DNA from: Thermobispora bispora DSM 43833
Lineage (GTDB): Bacteria > Actinomycetota > Actinomycetes > Streptosporangiales > Streptosporangiaceae
Length of the DNA stretch: 64,000 nt
NCBI RefSeq assembly: GCF_000092645.1
Contig: NC_014165.1
Span: 3,100,001-3,164,000, forward strand
Direction of reading: 5' to 3'
Part shown: piece after piece, positions 20,416-28,781 of the stretch
How the letters are laid out: each line of letters starts with the position of its first letter
How positions within the stretch are numbered: the first letter of the stretch is position 1
Notes under the pieces: generated by a model
What the model saw: only the letters and a program-made list of their open reading frames with translations
The model's database searches: none
Told to the model about the DNA's origin: nothing
Made by a program: the position numbers and the translations under genes

Positions 20416-20454
20416 CGGCGCCCGTGACGTACGCCGGCCGTACGGCGGGCGCCG
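20416..20454 (+). terminator. mdh terminator hairpin in a 302-bp gap
   Basis: Arms CGGCGCCCG (20416-20424) and CGGGCGCCG (20446-20454) pair perfectly, with a further GTACG/CGTAC hairpin inside the loop. The rest of the gap to 20696 carries degenerate direct repeats of a CTCCGCAAGCG-like unit (about 20470-20545) and no supported gene. Confidence 0.6.
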
Positions 20455-20696
20455 CGCGGCCCTCCGGGCAGGGGCGCTCCGCAAGCAGGACGCCCTCCCG
20501 GAAGCGCGAGACCCTCCGCAGCGCGAGGCGTCCGGAAACGCCCGGCCGGGCACACCCGCTCATCGGCGCCACCGTGGTGCGCCCCGAGAGGTCTTCGACG
20601 ATCACGTCCATCAAGGGCGACCCGGACCAGAGCGGCCGAGATCCGACAACCCCGGCGCAGCCGCGGGCACCCCGATTCCGCGGTGCGGAGGCGCGG

Positions 20697-21608
20697 TCAC
20701 GCCGGCGCGGACAGGTACCAGCGCGCGTACCCGTCCCCGCGGGTGAGCGAGTCGAGCCTGCGGGGCAGCTCCTGCCGGGAGAACGGGTCCCGGGCCGCGT
20801 TGCGGATGTGCACGCCCACCGCGTACATGTCCCGGACCTCCATCAGGGTGCTGAACCCCGGCCACAGCCGCAGGTCCGTGCCGTACGCGCTGGCGAACTC
20901 GTCGACCTCGGCGGCGGAGAGCCCGAACCGCCGGTGCCCGTGGTAGGTGTGCACGAGGTCCCACTCCCGCGGCCCGATCGCCACCCCGTCCCAATCGCAC
21001 AGCACCACGTGGCCGTCCTGGCAGCGCAGCAGGTTGTCGATCCACGCGTCGCCGTGGAGCAGGACCGGGGCGCCGGTGGTCTCCAGGTCGCGCCAGCGGC
21101 AGGTGAGCTCCTCGATGCGGTCCTTGAGCCACGCGCGCTGGTCGGGGGTGAGCACCTCCGGACGGTGCTCGACCGCCTGCCGTACCTCGGCGAGCGGGTC
21201 GGTGAGCCGCCGCAGCGCGATCGGGGGCACCGGCTCGCGGTGGAGCAGGCGCAGCACCCGGCCGAGCTGCCGGGTGGTCGGCCGGCCGGACGCGGGCACG
21301 TACCGCCAGAAGGTGACCGCGTGCCCGTCCCACTCGATCGGCTGGTCCGTGATCTCGTCCGCCGGGCGGACCGTGGGGAAGCCCCGATCGGCGAGCCAGC
21401 GGGCCACGGCGAGCACCACCGGCAGCCGGGTGAGCGCGTCCGGCGAGGTGGAGATCCGGACCACCATGTCGCCGCGGAGCTTGAACACGGCGTTGCTGCG
21501 CAGCCGGAGCAGCTCCGCCCCGTCCGCGTCGAGCCCGACGTGCTTGCAGACGTCCCGCAGGATGGTGAACGCCTCATCCGCGAGGGTGGGCTGCGTCGGC
21601 GTCGTCAC
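20697..21608 (-). CDS. aminoglycoside phosphotransferase-family (APH-fold) kinase
   Basis: 303 aa from GTG 21608, which overlaps the stop of the upstream XRE gene (GTGA). APH-fold signatures: Brenner motif VLLHGDAWIDNLL and metal-binding VLCDWDGVAIGPREWDL, plus the nucleotide-binding VFKLRGDMVVRIS region. Substrate is unknown; APH-fold proteins phosphorylate antibiotics, choline, sugars or proteins. Co-occurrence with an XRE/TPR-type regulator is a common actinobacterial pair, often multi-copy, and does not by itself mean drug resistance. Confidence 0.82.
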   Translation of the reverse strand: MTTPTQPTLADEAFTILRDVCKHVGLDADGAELLRLRSNAVFKLRGDMVVRISTSPDALTRLPVVLAVARWLADRGFPTVRPADEITDQPIEWDGHAVTFWRYVPASGRPTTRQLGRVLRLLHREPVPPIALRRLTDPLAEVRQAVEHRPEVLTPDQRAWLKDRIEELTCRWRDLETTGAPVLLHGDAWIDNLLRCQDGHVVLCDWDGVAIGPREWDLVHTYHGHRRFGLSAAEVDEFASAYGTDLRLWPGFSTLMEVRDMYAVGVHIRNAARDPFSRQELPRRLDSLTRGDGYARWYLSAPA

Positions 21609-23053
21609 CGGCCGGCCCCCGGGGCGGCTGCCATCACGAACGGAGACGCGGACTCGGCGAGCATCCGCCGGAGCTCCTGCACCGCGGGGTGATCCGGGTC
21701 CGTGCCGTCGAGCAGGCCCTTGGCCCGGCTCACCACGATCGAGGTGCGGTGCTCGGCCGGCACCAGCCGCAGCGCGTCGGCGGCCATCCGGCACGCCTCC
21801 TCCCGGTTCCCCTGGCGGGCGACGTGTGCGGCCTGATCGAGCATGATCAGGGCGGGGTCGATCGTCTGGAAGCCCGGGGAGGACTGCCCGTCGATCCCGT
21901 TGATCGCGTCGGTCTCCCCCAGCTCGATCAGCGTGCCGGTCCGGTAGAACTTCATCCGCTTCTCCGTGAAGACGAAGGCCAGGTCGTCCTGGTTGGCGCC
22001 GCGCATCCGGGCGAAGATCCGCTCCGCGTCGGCCAGCGCGGCCTTGGCCGCCTCGGTCTCCCCCAGGCGCGCCAGGGCGCGCGCCTCGGCCGCCGCGGCG
22101 AGGGCCGCCGGTGAGCTCGGCGCCGGGCCGGCCAGGGACCTGGCCTCGCGGGCGAGCCTGACCGTCTCGCCGGGGTCGCCGTAGTAGTAGAGGAGCATGG
22201 TCTGCTGGGCCCGGACCAGCGCGCGCAGCCGCAGGTCGCCCACGTCGTCGGCGGCCGCGCGCGCCGTGCCGTACCAGGCGTGCGCCTGGTGGGTGTCGCC
22301 CAGCTTCATCAGCGCGTCGGCGGCGAGCAGCGCGAGCATGGTGGTCGCGGTCAGCAGCCGGCGCTGGGCCGAGAACGGCTGCCGATCGGCGTTGAGCCGG
22401 TTGATCTCGGAGAGCTCGAGCATCACCCGGCAGAGCATCGGCATCGGCGGCGTGCTCATGTACTCCCGCCGGTACCGCAGCACCTGCTCATCGAGCCGGT
22501 CGAGCCGGTCCTCGCTCACCGTGCCGGTGGCGAGCGTGCGATCGAGCTCCTGCCGGGTGCTCTCGACGGCCGCGAAGAACCGGCCGTCGGGCACTCCGTC
22601 GAGCAGCGTCTGGTGGAAGAGCGCGCGCCGCTCCAGATCCTCCGAGCTCCAGGATCCCTGCTCCTGCCCCGGGCCGGGCGGGACGATCCGCAGGCCCGCG
22701 TCGTCGTCCTCGCAGTAGTCGGCGGCGAGGCCGAGCCGGATCGCGTTCGCCTTGTAGAGCCGGGCGAGCAGGTCGATGGTCTGCGGCCGGGGGCGCGCCC
22801 GGTTGTTCTCCCACGCGTTGAGCAGATCGATGTTCGCCCGCGGCAGGCCGAGGCCCTGCCGCTGGCACATGCTCTCCAGCTCCTCGATCGCCTGCCGCGC
22901 CGACCAGCCGCGCGCGAGCCGATGCGCCTTGAGCAGGCTCACCCCGCAGCATCCGTGGATCGCCTGGGCGGTCTGCCACAGGGTCCACCCCCGGGTCTCC
23001 GCCTCCTGACGCCATCGTCGAGCACATGACGGGGGGTGCTCTCCACGGGCCAT
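21605..23053 (-). CDS. XRE-family regulator with TPR-like C-terminal region
   Basis: 482 aa. An N-terminal helix-turn-helix lies in the first 90 residues (ANIDLLNAWENNRARPRPQTIDLLARLY), followed by a long Ala/Leu/Arg-rich helical region resembling tetratricopeptide repeats (for example TMLALLAADALMKLGDTHQA and RALARLGETEAAKAALADA). The layout matches large actinobacterial XRE regulators that sit next to small effector or kinase genes. It is coupled to the APH-fold gene by a GTGA overlap and is divergent from a 94-aa gene. Ligand and targets are unknown. Confidence 0.82.
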   Translation of the reverse strand: MARGEHPPSCARRWRQEAETRGWTLWQTAQAIHGCCGVSLLKAHRLARGWSARQAIEELESMCQRQGLGLPRANIDLLNAWENNRARPRPQTIDLLARLYKANAIRLGLAADYCEDDDAGLRIVPPGPGQEQGSWSSEDLERRALFHQTLLDGVPDGRFFAAVESTRQELDRTLATGTVSEDRLDRLDEQVLRYRREYMSTPPMPMLCRVMLELSEINRLNADRQPFSAQRRLLTATTMLALLAADALMKLGDTHQAHAWYGTARAAADDVGDLRLRALVRAQQTMLLYYYGDPGETVRLAREARSLAGPAPSSPAALAAAAEARALARLGETEAAKAALADAERIFARMRGANQDDLAFVFTEKRMKFYRTGTLIELGETDAINGIDGQSSPGFQTIDPALIMLDQAAHVARQGNREEACRMAADALRLVPAEHRTSIVVSRAKGLLDGTDPDHPAVQELRRMLAESASPFVMAAAPGAGR

Positions 23054-23168
23054 CTCCCTTGACCTCCACCGTGGAGTTCCGGCTGCGGGAATGGTTCCCG
23101 CGGGTCGATCACCTCACGCCCCCATCATGGAACCGTTATGCGTCCGTGCCCAGCGGCATTCGCGGCAG

Positions 23169-23178
23169 TTCCGCGGAA
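23169..23178. promoter_or_regulatory. palindrome in the divergent XRE / 94-aa gene region
   Basis: TTCCGCGGAA is a perfect 10-bp palindrome in the 252-bp divergent intergenic region, which also has GGTTCC (about 23092) and GGAACC (about 23126) as a spaced inverted pair. Any of these could be the operator of the XRE regulator; nothing in the sequence proves it. Confidence 0.3.
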
Positions 23179-23305
23179 TATCTACGAAACTCTGGGTTTA
23201 CCAACGGATCGCGGCCGGGCGGTCCGTTGCCCCGGGGATTCCCCGAGGTCCACCCTTGCCTGGTGAGTCTCATCGTCCCCCTGGGAGTCCTCTCGGAGGC
23301 CCACG

Positions 23306-23590
23306 ATGACAGCGGATCGCGATCCGGCGATTGAGCATCTGGAACGGCTCGCGGCTCAGCTCGAGGCTCATGCCTTCCAGGTGCGCCTGTCGGCACCTGA
23401 GGATGGTTCTCCGACTCTGCGCGTCATCAACCCGATGGAGCCGTCGATGGCCGAGGACGTGCTCGCGTCCGATATGAACGACGGTGAGTGGTGGTATTGG
23501 CTTTCCTGGGGCGGCCGCATCGGCCACGCCTCCGACGTCGTCACCGCCGCCGAGCGCATCGCGAGCGTCCTGTACGTGACGCGCCGGTGA
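23306..23590 (+). CDS. hypothetical protein, 94 aa, divergent from XRE regulator
   Basis: Starts at ATG 23306 with GGAGG 7 nt upstream. A soluble alpha/beta protein with a coiled N-terminal helix (AIEHLERLAAQLEAHAFQVRL) and a tryptophan cluster (DGEWWYWLSWGGRIG). No catalytic motif recognised. Short proteins of this look often lie divergently beside large XRE regulators in actinomycetes and may be their partner; that is by context only. Confidence 0.65.
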   Translation: MTADRDPAIEHLERLAAQLEAHAFQVRLSAPEDGSPTLRVINPMEPSMAEDVLASDMNDGEWWYWLSWGGRIGHASDVVTAAERIASVLYVTRR

Positions 23591-23816
23591 GCGGCGCGGG
23601 ATCCGCTCCCGGCAGCACCCGGCCCCGCCGGACCAGGCCGGATGAGACCGGATGAGCACGGCGGAGCCCACCCACACCCCGGCCCCGGGCGGCCTGTCCC
23701 GGCCGTCCCCCGCACCACCCGGGACGGGCCGCCCGCCGCCGGACGTCCCCGGTACCGCGCGCGAACGCGGCTTCCGGAACACCGTCCGGCACGATGCGCT
23801 TCCCGGCGCGCGCCGG

Positions 23817-23846
23817 TCGACAGCCGGCCGATCATCCTCCTACGCT
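23817..23846 (+). promoter_or_regulatory. promoter of the CysRS-like gene (leaderless)
   Basis: TCGACA (23817-23822), an 18-bp spacer and TACGCT (23841-23846) form a good housekeeping promoter. The GTG start of the CysRS-like gene lies exactly 7 nt downstream, so the transcript should begin at or next to that codon. Confidence 0.6.
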
Positions 23847-23853
23847 GAGGGGG

Positions 23854-25209
23854 GTGGGTCTACGCCTTTATGACACATTCCACCGAGCCGTACGAGAATT
23901 CTCACCGCGCATTCCCGGCCGGGTGTCGATTTATCTCTGCGGCCCGACGGTCGTGACCCCGCCGCACGCCGGGCAGATGAGGTCGCAGATCGACTTCGAT
24001 ATTCTGCAGCGCTGGCTCAAATTCCGCGGATATGACGTCCTGCTGTGCCGTAACGTCACCGACGTCGAGGACAAGATAATCGGCAGGTCGATTTCCGAGG
24101 GCACGCCGTGGTGGCGGATAACCGATTCCGTCTACCGGATGTTCGACCGCGCCTTCGCGGACCTCGGCTGCCTGCCGCCCAGCGTGGAGCCCCGCGCCAC
24201 CGGGCACATCCCCGAGATGATCGAGATGATCGAGGAGCTCCTCGCCCGCGGTCACGCCTACGAGCACGACGGCGACGTCTACTTCTCGGTCGCGTCCTAT
24301 CCGCGGTACGGCGCGCTCTCCGGCCAGCGGATGGAGCGCCTGCGGGTCACCGAGCGGCCCGCGCGGGGGAAGCGCGACCCCCGCGACTTCACCCTGTGGA
24401 AGCGCGTCGACCTGGGCGAACCGGTCTGGGACTCGCCCTGGGGCAAGGGCCGGCCCGGCTGGCACCTGGAGTGCTCGGCCATGGCCCGCCGGTATCTGGG
24501 CCCGGCGTTCGACATCCACGGCGGCGGATCGAACCTGATCTTCCCGCACCACGAGAACGAGCTGGCCCAGTCCCGGGCCCTGGGCGACGAGTTCGCGCGC
24601 TTCTGGGTGCACAACGGCCAGGTGACCTACGGCGGGGAGAAGATCCGCAAGCGCCTCGGGGATCCGTTCGCCGTCCCGGCCCTGCTCGGCCGGGTCCGCC
24701 CGGTGGAGCTCCGCTACTACCTCGCCGCGGCCCACTACCGCTCCCGTCTGGAGTTCTCCCTGGCCGCCCTGGAGGAGGCGGCGGCCGCCTACCGGCGGAT
24801 CGAGCGGTTCGTGCTCCGGGTGGGCGCGGACCGCAGCCCGGTGCTCCCCCACCGGTTCGCGGAGGCCATGGACGACGACCTGAACGTGCCGCGCGCGCTC
24901 TCCCTCGTCCACGCGGCGGTGGCGGAGGGGAACGCCGCCCTGGTCACCCGCGATCACGTGGCCGCGGCCCGGATCTGCGGGTCGGTACGGGCGATGCTCG
25001 ACGTGCTCGGCCTCGACCCGCTGAGCGAGCACTGGGCGGGCGGAGAGCCGCTGGAGGAGATCGCGGCGGCCGTGCTGCGGCTGGTCCGCGAGCTCGCGGC
25101 GGAGAGCGCGGATCGCGGGGACCACGAGACCGCCCGGGCCCTGGAGCGCCGGATCGAGCTGGCCCTGGCGGGCGGGCCGGCGCTCCGGCAGCCGGCGCTC
25201 GTCACCTGA
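23854..25209 (+). CDS. cysteinyl-tRNA synthetase paralogue with altered signature motifs
   Basis: 451 aa from GTG 23854, chosen from the promoter spacing. It aligns along its whole length with CysRS: zinc ligands Cys29, Cys207, His232 and Glu236 are kept (CGPTV, LECSAM, FPHHENE), as are DVEDKIIGR and FDIHGGG, and a helical C-terminal domain follows. But the two class I signatures are degenerate: HIGH reads HAGQ (38-41) and KMSKS reads KIRKR (263-267, followed by LGD instead of LGN). It cannot be mycothiol ligase MshC by simple criteria, since the anticodon-side domain is retained. It may be a slow or specialised Cys-activating enzyme, perhaps acting on a peptide or amino-sugar instead of tRNA. 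Confidence 0.8.
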   Translation: MGLRLYDTFHRAVREFSPRIPGRVSIYLCGPTVVTPPHAGQMRSQIDFDILQRWLKFRGYDVLLCRNVTDVEDKIIGRSISEGTPWWRITDSVYRMFDRAFADLGCLPPSVEPRATGHIPEMIEMIEELLARGHAYEHDGDVYFSVASYPRYGALSGQRMERLRVTERPARGKRDPRDFTLWKRVDLGEPVWDSPWGKGRPGWHLECSAMARRYLGPAFDIHGGGSNLIFPHHENELAQSRALGDEFARFWVHNGQVTYGGEKIRKRLGDPFAVPALLGRVRPVELRYYLAAAHYRSRLEFSLAALEEAAAAYRRIERFVLRVGADRSPVLPHRFAEAMDDDLNVPRALSLVHAAVAEGNAALVTRDHVAAARICGSVRAMLDVLGLDPLSEHWAGGEPLEEIAAAVLRLVRELAAESADRGDHETARALERRIELALAGGPALRQPALVT

Positions 25210-25336
25210 CCGGGGCGGCACCGGAGGGCCTCGTTCGCGTTCCGTGACCTTTCCGACAGCGACGGTTTATATGGAGAGGGTGAAGCAGGCCGTTTCTTGG
25301 GAATGTTGTGGTCACGGCGGAACGAAGGAGGTCCAC

Positions 25337-25432
25337 GTGAGAAGGATCCGGATCGTGCGGCGGCCGCGACCGCAGCGGCAGCCCGAGCCCCTCGACCTGC
25401 GCACCCCGTCCGGCCGCATCCTGCCGTACTGA
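25337..25432 (+). CDS. 31-residue Arg/Pro-rich peptide
   Basis: A very short gene with a textbook Shine-Dalgarno (AAGGAGGT, 25325-25332) four bases before GTG 25337. The peptide is strongly basic and Pro-rich at first (RRIRIVRRPRPQRQPEP) and ends TPSGRILPY. A TTATAT -10-like box (25267-25272) about 60 bp upstream and a hairpin right after the stop suggest an independent small transcript. The same frame is open back to an ATG at 25271, but the lower-GC upstream part looks like a 5-prime leader. It could be a secreted or modified peptide, an antimicrobial, or a regulatory leader; nothing known matches. Confidence 0.55.
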   Translation: MRRIRIVRRPRPQRQPEPLDLRTPSGRILPY

Positions 25433-25455
25433 TCCGGTGCCCGTCCGGCCGGATC
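25431..25455 (+). terminator. hairpin after the 31-residue peptide gene
   Basis: GATCCGG (25431-25437) and CCGGATC (25449-25455) form a perfect 7-bp stem overlapping the peptide stop codon. A 14-bp direct repeat (TGATCCGGTGCCCG at 25430 and 25465) spans it. Confidence 0.45.
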
Positions 25456-25500
25456 GCCCCTGCGTGATCCGGTGCCCGGCCGTACGGCGCCGCGGGAGGG

Positions 25501-26604
25501 TCAGCGGCGGGCGAGCTCGTAGCAGCGGTCGAACCCCTCGAGCACGGCCGGCCAGGAGCACGCGACCGGCTCCACCTCCCGGTTGTGCTCGGCGATGGAG
25601 CGCCGCAGGTTCGCGTCCCGGACGAGCAGGGCGATCGCCGACGCCAGCTCGTCGAAGGTGCGGCCGAGCAGGCCCTCCTTCCCCGGACGGACGAAGTCGG
25701 CGACCCCGCTCTGGGCGCGGGCCACCACCGGGACCCCGGCCGCCCGGGCCTCCAGCGCGGCCAGGCCGAACGACTCGCGCGGGGCGGGGGCCACGAACAC
25801 GTCCGCGGAGGCGAGCAGCTCCTTGATCCGCTCCCGGTCGAACCTGCCCGGGAGCGAGATCCAGTCGAGCCGGCCGGACCTCAGGTACCGCTCCATCCGC
25901 CCCCGCGCCGGGCCGTCGCCCACGATCGTCGCGCGCATCGCGATCTCCGGGGGGACCTTGCCGCGCGCCGACTCCAGCAGCTTGAGCAGCCGCATCGGCT
26001 GCTTGCGCGGGGCCAGCCGGCCCACGGCGACGATGTGCACCGGCCGGCCGGCCTCATCCTCCGTGGGCTCCGCCGGGCGGGCGGGCCGCCACGCCTGCAC
26101 GTCGAGCCCGTTCGACACCACGCGCACCGGGACGCCCGGGCCGCAGACCGCGCGGATCGGGCGCGCGGCCGCCTCGCTCACCGCGGTCACCACGAGCCCC
26201 CACCGCCGCCAGCCGAAGGCCGCCTGCAGCGCCCGGTAAACGCCCCGGGTCACCGGATCCCACATGCTGTGCACGGTGACCACGGCCGGCAGCCGGGCCA
26301 GCATCGCCGCCCGCACCCCCATCCAGGCGAACGGCGACACCGCCCCGGTGTGCACGTGCACCACGTCCGGCGCCCGGTCGGCCATGAGCCGCAGCAGGCG
26401 GGAGGTTCCCCGGGGGTGCACGGGCAGCTCGAACGGCAGCCCGGCTACGATCCGGTGCACGCCCGGCGCGGCCTCGCCCGGGGTCGCGGTGACCACCTCG
26501 ACCTCGTGGCCCGCCTCGCGCTGGACCCGGACGAGGTCGGCGACCTGCACTTCGATACCGCCCAGCCTGGGCAGATAGCAGTCGCTCACGTGAAGGATCC
26601 GCAC
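25501..26604 (-). CDS. GT4 family glycosyltransferase
   Basis: 367 aa from GTG 26604. The N-terminus MRILHVSDCYLPRLGGIEVQ and the donor site (VAVGRLAPRKQPMRLLKLL, then PRESFGLAALEARAAGVPVV with the E-x7-E pair) mark a retaining GT4 enzyme of the PimB/PIG-A kind. No membrane helix; the amphipathic Arg-rich surface suggests a peripheral membrane enzyme. It is divergent from a PIG-L deacetylase gene, a pairing seen where GlcNAc is transferred and then deacetylated. Acceptor (inositol, lipid or polyprenol) is not evident. Confidence 0.87.
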   Translation of the reverse strand: MRILHVSDCYLPRLGGIEVQVADLVRVQREAGHEVEVVTATPGEAAPGVHRIVAGLPFELPVHPRGTSRLLRLMADRAPDVVHVHTGAVSPFAWMGVRAAMLARLPAVVTVHSMWDPVTRGVYRALQAAFGWRRWGLVVTAVSEAAARPIRAVCGPGVPVRVVSNGLDVQAWRPARPAEPTEDEAGRPVHIVAVGRLAPRKQPMRLLKLLESARGKVPPEIAMRATIVGDGPARGRMERYLRSGRLDWISLPGRFDRERIKELLASADVFVAPAPRESFGLAALEARAAGVPVVARAQSGVADFVRPGKEGLLGRTFDELASAIALLVRDANLRRSIAEHNREVEPVACSWPAVLEGFDRCYELARR

Positions 26605-26753
26605 CGGGCCAGACTGGCAGAGCGCGGGACGTCCATCAAACCCCGCGCGGTATTCGAAGGCCGGCGCCGCCCGCCCGAACCGTCATGGGATCATGTGCGC
26701 CGGACCACAACGATGCGTTGGTGGAGGACGATGACGACCTTCCGCGGAGCGAT

Positions 26754-27572
26754 ATGAGCACTGCGGTGTTCTTCCACGCCCATCCGGATGACGAGGCGCT
26801 GCTCACGGCCGGGACCATGGCGATGCTCGCCGCCCAGGGGCACCGGGTCGTGCTCGTGGTCGCGACCGCCGGGGAGCGCGGGCTCGCCGATCTCCCGCAG
26901 GGCGAGGAGCTGGGCCAGGTCCGGATGCGGGAGCTGCACAAGTCCGCCGCCGTGCTGGGGTGCGCCCGGGTGGTGCTGCTCGGCTACGCGGACTCCGGCC
27001 TGGGGCTGGACGGCGGCGTCGCCGAGGACCGGCCGGAGAACGCGTTCATGGACGCCGACGTCGAGGAGGCGGCCCAGCGGCTCGCCACGGTCCTGAAGGA
27101 GGAGTCGGCCGAGCTGCTGACGATCTATGACCCCGCCGGCGGGTACGGCCACCCGGACCACGTGCAGGTGTACCGGGTGGGCACCCGGGCGGCCGAGATC
27201 GCCGGCACGCCGATCGTCCTGGAGGCGACGGTCAACCGCGATCTGCTCCTGGCCGGCCTGCGGGTGGCCTCCCGGTTCTACCCGTCCCTCGACATCCGGA
27301 GCTTCGAGAGCGCCTACACCCCGGCGGAGGCGATCACGCACCGGGTCAACGTGCGCAGGTACGCCAAGGCGAAGCGGGCGGCGATGGCCGCGCACGCCAC
27401 GCAGACGACCGGTGGGGACGGCGCGCGCACCCTTGGCGCGTTCCTCCGGATCCCCGGCCCGCTCTTCCGGTTCGTCTTCGGCACCGAGTGGTACGTACGC
27501 CGTGACCTGCCGCCGGGGACCCGGCTGAAACACCCCTTCGACGATCCGAAGGGGGTGGGATCCTCCGCGTAG
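26754..27572 (+). CDS. PIG-L/LmbE family N-acetylglucosaminyl deacetylase
   Basis: 272 aa from ATG 26754 (GGAG 5 nt upstream). The zinc motif HAHPDDE (residues 8-14) and the second motif GGYGHPDHVQVYR define the family, which includes MshB, BshB and eukaryotic PIG-L. It hydrolyses the acetyl group of a GlcNAc-linked substrate. Divergent from the GT4 gene and 135 bp upstream of a UPF0104 membrane protein, it fits a GT-deacetylase-membrane protein module. Whether it is the mycothiol MshB or acts on a glycolipid is open; typical mshB genes lack these neighbours. Confidence 0.87.
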   Translation: MSTAVFFHAHPDDEALLTAGTMAMLAAQGHRVVLVVATAGERGLADLPQGEELGQVRMRELHKSAAVLGCARVVLLGYADSGLGLDGGVAEDRPENAFMDADVEEAAQRLATVLKEESAELLTIYDPAGGYGHPDHVQVYRVGTRAAEIAGTPIVLEATVNRDLLLAGLRVASRFYPSLDIRSFESAYTPAEAITHRVNVRRYAKAKRAAMAAHATQTTGGDGARTLGAFLRIPGPLFRFVFGTEWYVRRDLPPGTRLKHPFDDPKGVGSSA

Positions 27573-27644
27573 CCTTGCGGGATCCTCCGCGTTGGGGAGC
27601 GGGGGTCCTCCGCCGAGTGGAGCGGGGATCCTTCGCGGTGCGGA
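27555..27644. repeat. four tandem 22-23-bp repeats
   Basis: Copies start at 27555, 27577, 27599 and 27622 and share GCGGGATCCTCCGCG with divergence. The first copy lies in the last codons of the PIG-L gene, so the deacetylase C-terminus was possibly extended by the repeat. Confidence 0.75.
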
Positions 27645-27707
27645 TCCCGTGACCTGCGGGGCCGGGCAGACTGGGTAGGACGGCACCGGCGACGACGGGG
27701 GGACATC

Positions 27708-28781
27708 GTGGTGAAGAGCAGGTGGGCCAGGGTCGCGCTCTCCGCGATGTCCTTCTCGCTCGCCGTCGCCCTCGTGGTCTACCTGCCGCAGATCCTGCAC
27801 GTGTTCACCGGTGCCACGGTGCACTGGCACGAGATCATCGCCGAGTTCCGCCGGCTCGATCCGCCGATGATCGCACTGATGGCGGTGCTCTGGCTCGCCA
27901 GCCTCTGGGCGTACACGTTCGTGATGACCGGGTCGCTCCCCGGGCTCACCCACACCCAGGCGCTGATGATGAACGCGGCGGGGAGCGCGATCAGCAACCT
28001 GCTGCCGTTCGGCGGCGCCGCGGGGGTGGCGGTGACGTTCGGCATGGCGCGGAGCTGGGGGTTCGGCGCCGGCGCCTTCGCCGTCTACACCCTGGTCTCG
28101 GGGATCTGGAATTCGCTGTTCCGGTTCATCCTCCCCGCGGTGGGGATCGTGTGCCTGCTGGTCGCCGGCAAGACGACCGATCCGGCCGTGGTGACGGCCG
28201 GGTGGACCGGCGCGATCTCCCTCCTCGTGCTCGTCGCGGCCGTGGCGGCCGCGCTCTACTCGACCCGGGCCGCCGGCCTGCTCGGCCGCTGGCTCGACGC
28301 CCTGCTCCGGCTCCTGCCGCGGCGGATCCGCCCGGCCGACGGCGCGGCGTCGGCGAGGCTCGCCCGGCTCCGCCGGGACACCGCCGAGATCATCCACAAG
28401 AACTGGGCGGAGCTGAGCGCGGGCATGATCGGCTTCCTGGGGCTGCAGTGCCTGATCATGTGGTGCTGCCTGGCCGCCACCGGCACCTACCCCGGCCTGG
28501 CCGAGACCATCGCGGTCTTCGCGCTCAGCCGGGTGCTCACCACCGCGCTCGTCACCCCGAGCGGTGCGGGGATCATGGAGAGCGGCGTGGCCGCCCTGCT
28601 GGTCGGCGCGTTCGGCCAGCCGGCGAGCGGGGCCACGGCCGCCGCCATCCTGTTCGGCTTCTGGACGTACACCATCGAGATCCCGTGGGGCGGGCTGGCG
28701 CTCGGCGGGTGGGCGCTGCTGCGCGGCCGCCGGCCGGGGAACGCCTCCCCCGCGCTCTCCGAGCACGCCCGGCTGCCCTGA
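27708..28781 (+). CDS. UPF0104 / LPG synthase-type transmembrane protein
   Basis: 357 aa, about eight membrane helices (first from residue 10, last about 318-340). The family-typical stretches LIGNxL-like SAISNLLPFGGAAG and TPSGAGIMESG are present. Relatives are the membrane half of lysyl-PG synthase and many unassigned proteins thought to move or modify lipids or glycolipids. It follows the PIG-L gene, so it may flip the deacetylated glycolipid; that is inference. GTG 27708 has GGGGGGA 6 nt upstream; GTG 27711 also possible. Confidence 0.82.
   Translation: MVKSRWARVALSAMSFSLAVALVVYLPQILHVFTGATVHWHEIIAEFRRLDPPMIALMAVLWLASLWAYTFVMTGSLPGLTHTQALMMNAAGSAISNLLPFGGAAGVAVTFGMARSWGFGAGAFAVYTLVSGIWNSLFRFILPAVGIVCLLVAGKTTDPAVVTAGWTGAISLLVLVAAVAAALYSTRAAGLLGRWLDALLRLLPRRIRPADGAASARLARLRRDTAEIIHKNWAELSAGMIGFLGLQCLIMWCCLAATGTYPGLAETIAVFALSRVLTTALVTPSGAGIMESGVAALLVGAFGQPASGATAAAILFGFWTYTIEIPWGGLALGGWALLRGRRPGNASPALSEHARLP

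Noticed and set aside
23854-25209. Mycothiol ligase MshC
   Set aside because: The C-terminal helical domain of CysRS is retained and HIGH/KMSKS are changed, unlike MshC; called a CysRS paralogue instead.
25271-25432. Longer 54-codon version of the small peptide gene containing a WECCGHGG segment
   Set aside because: The added part is less GC-rich, overlaps the probable promoter/leader and lacks a ribosome site, while GTG 25337 has a perfect one.
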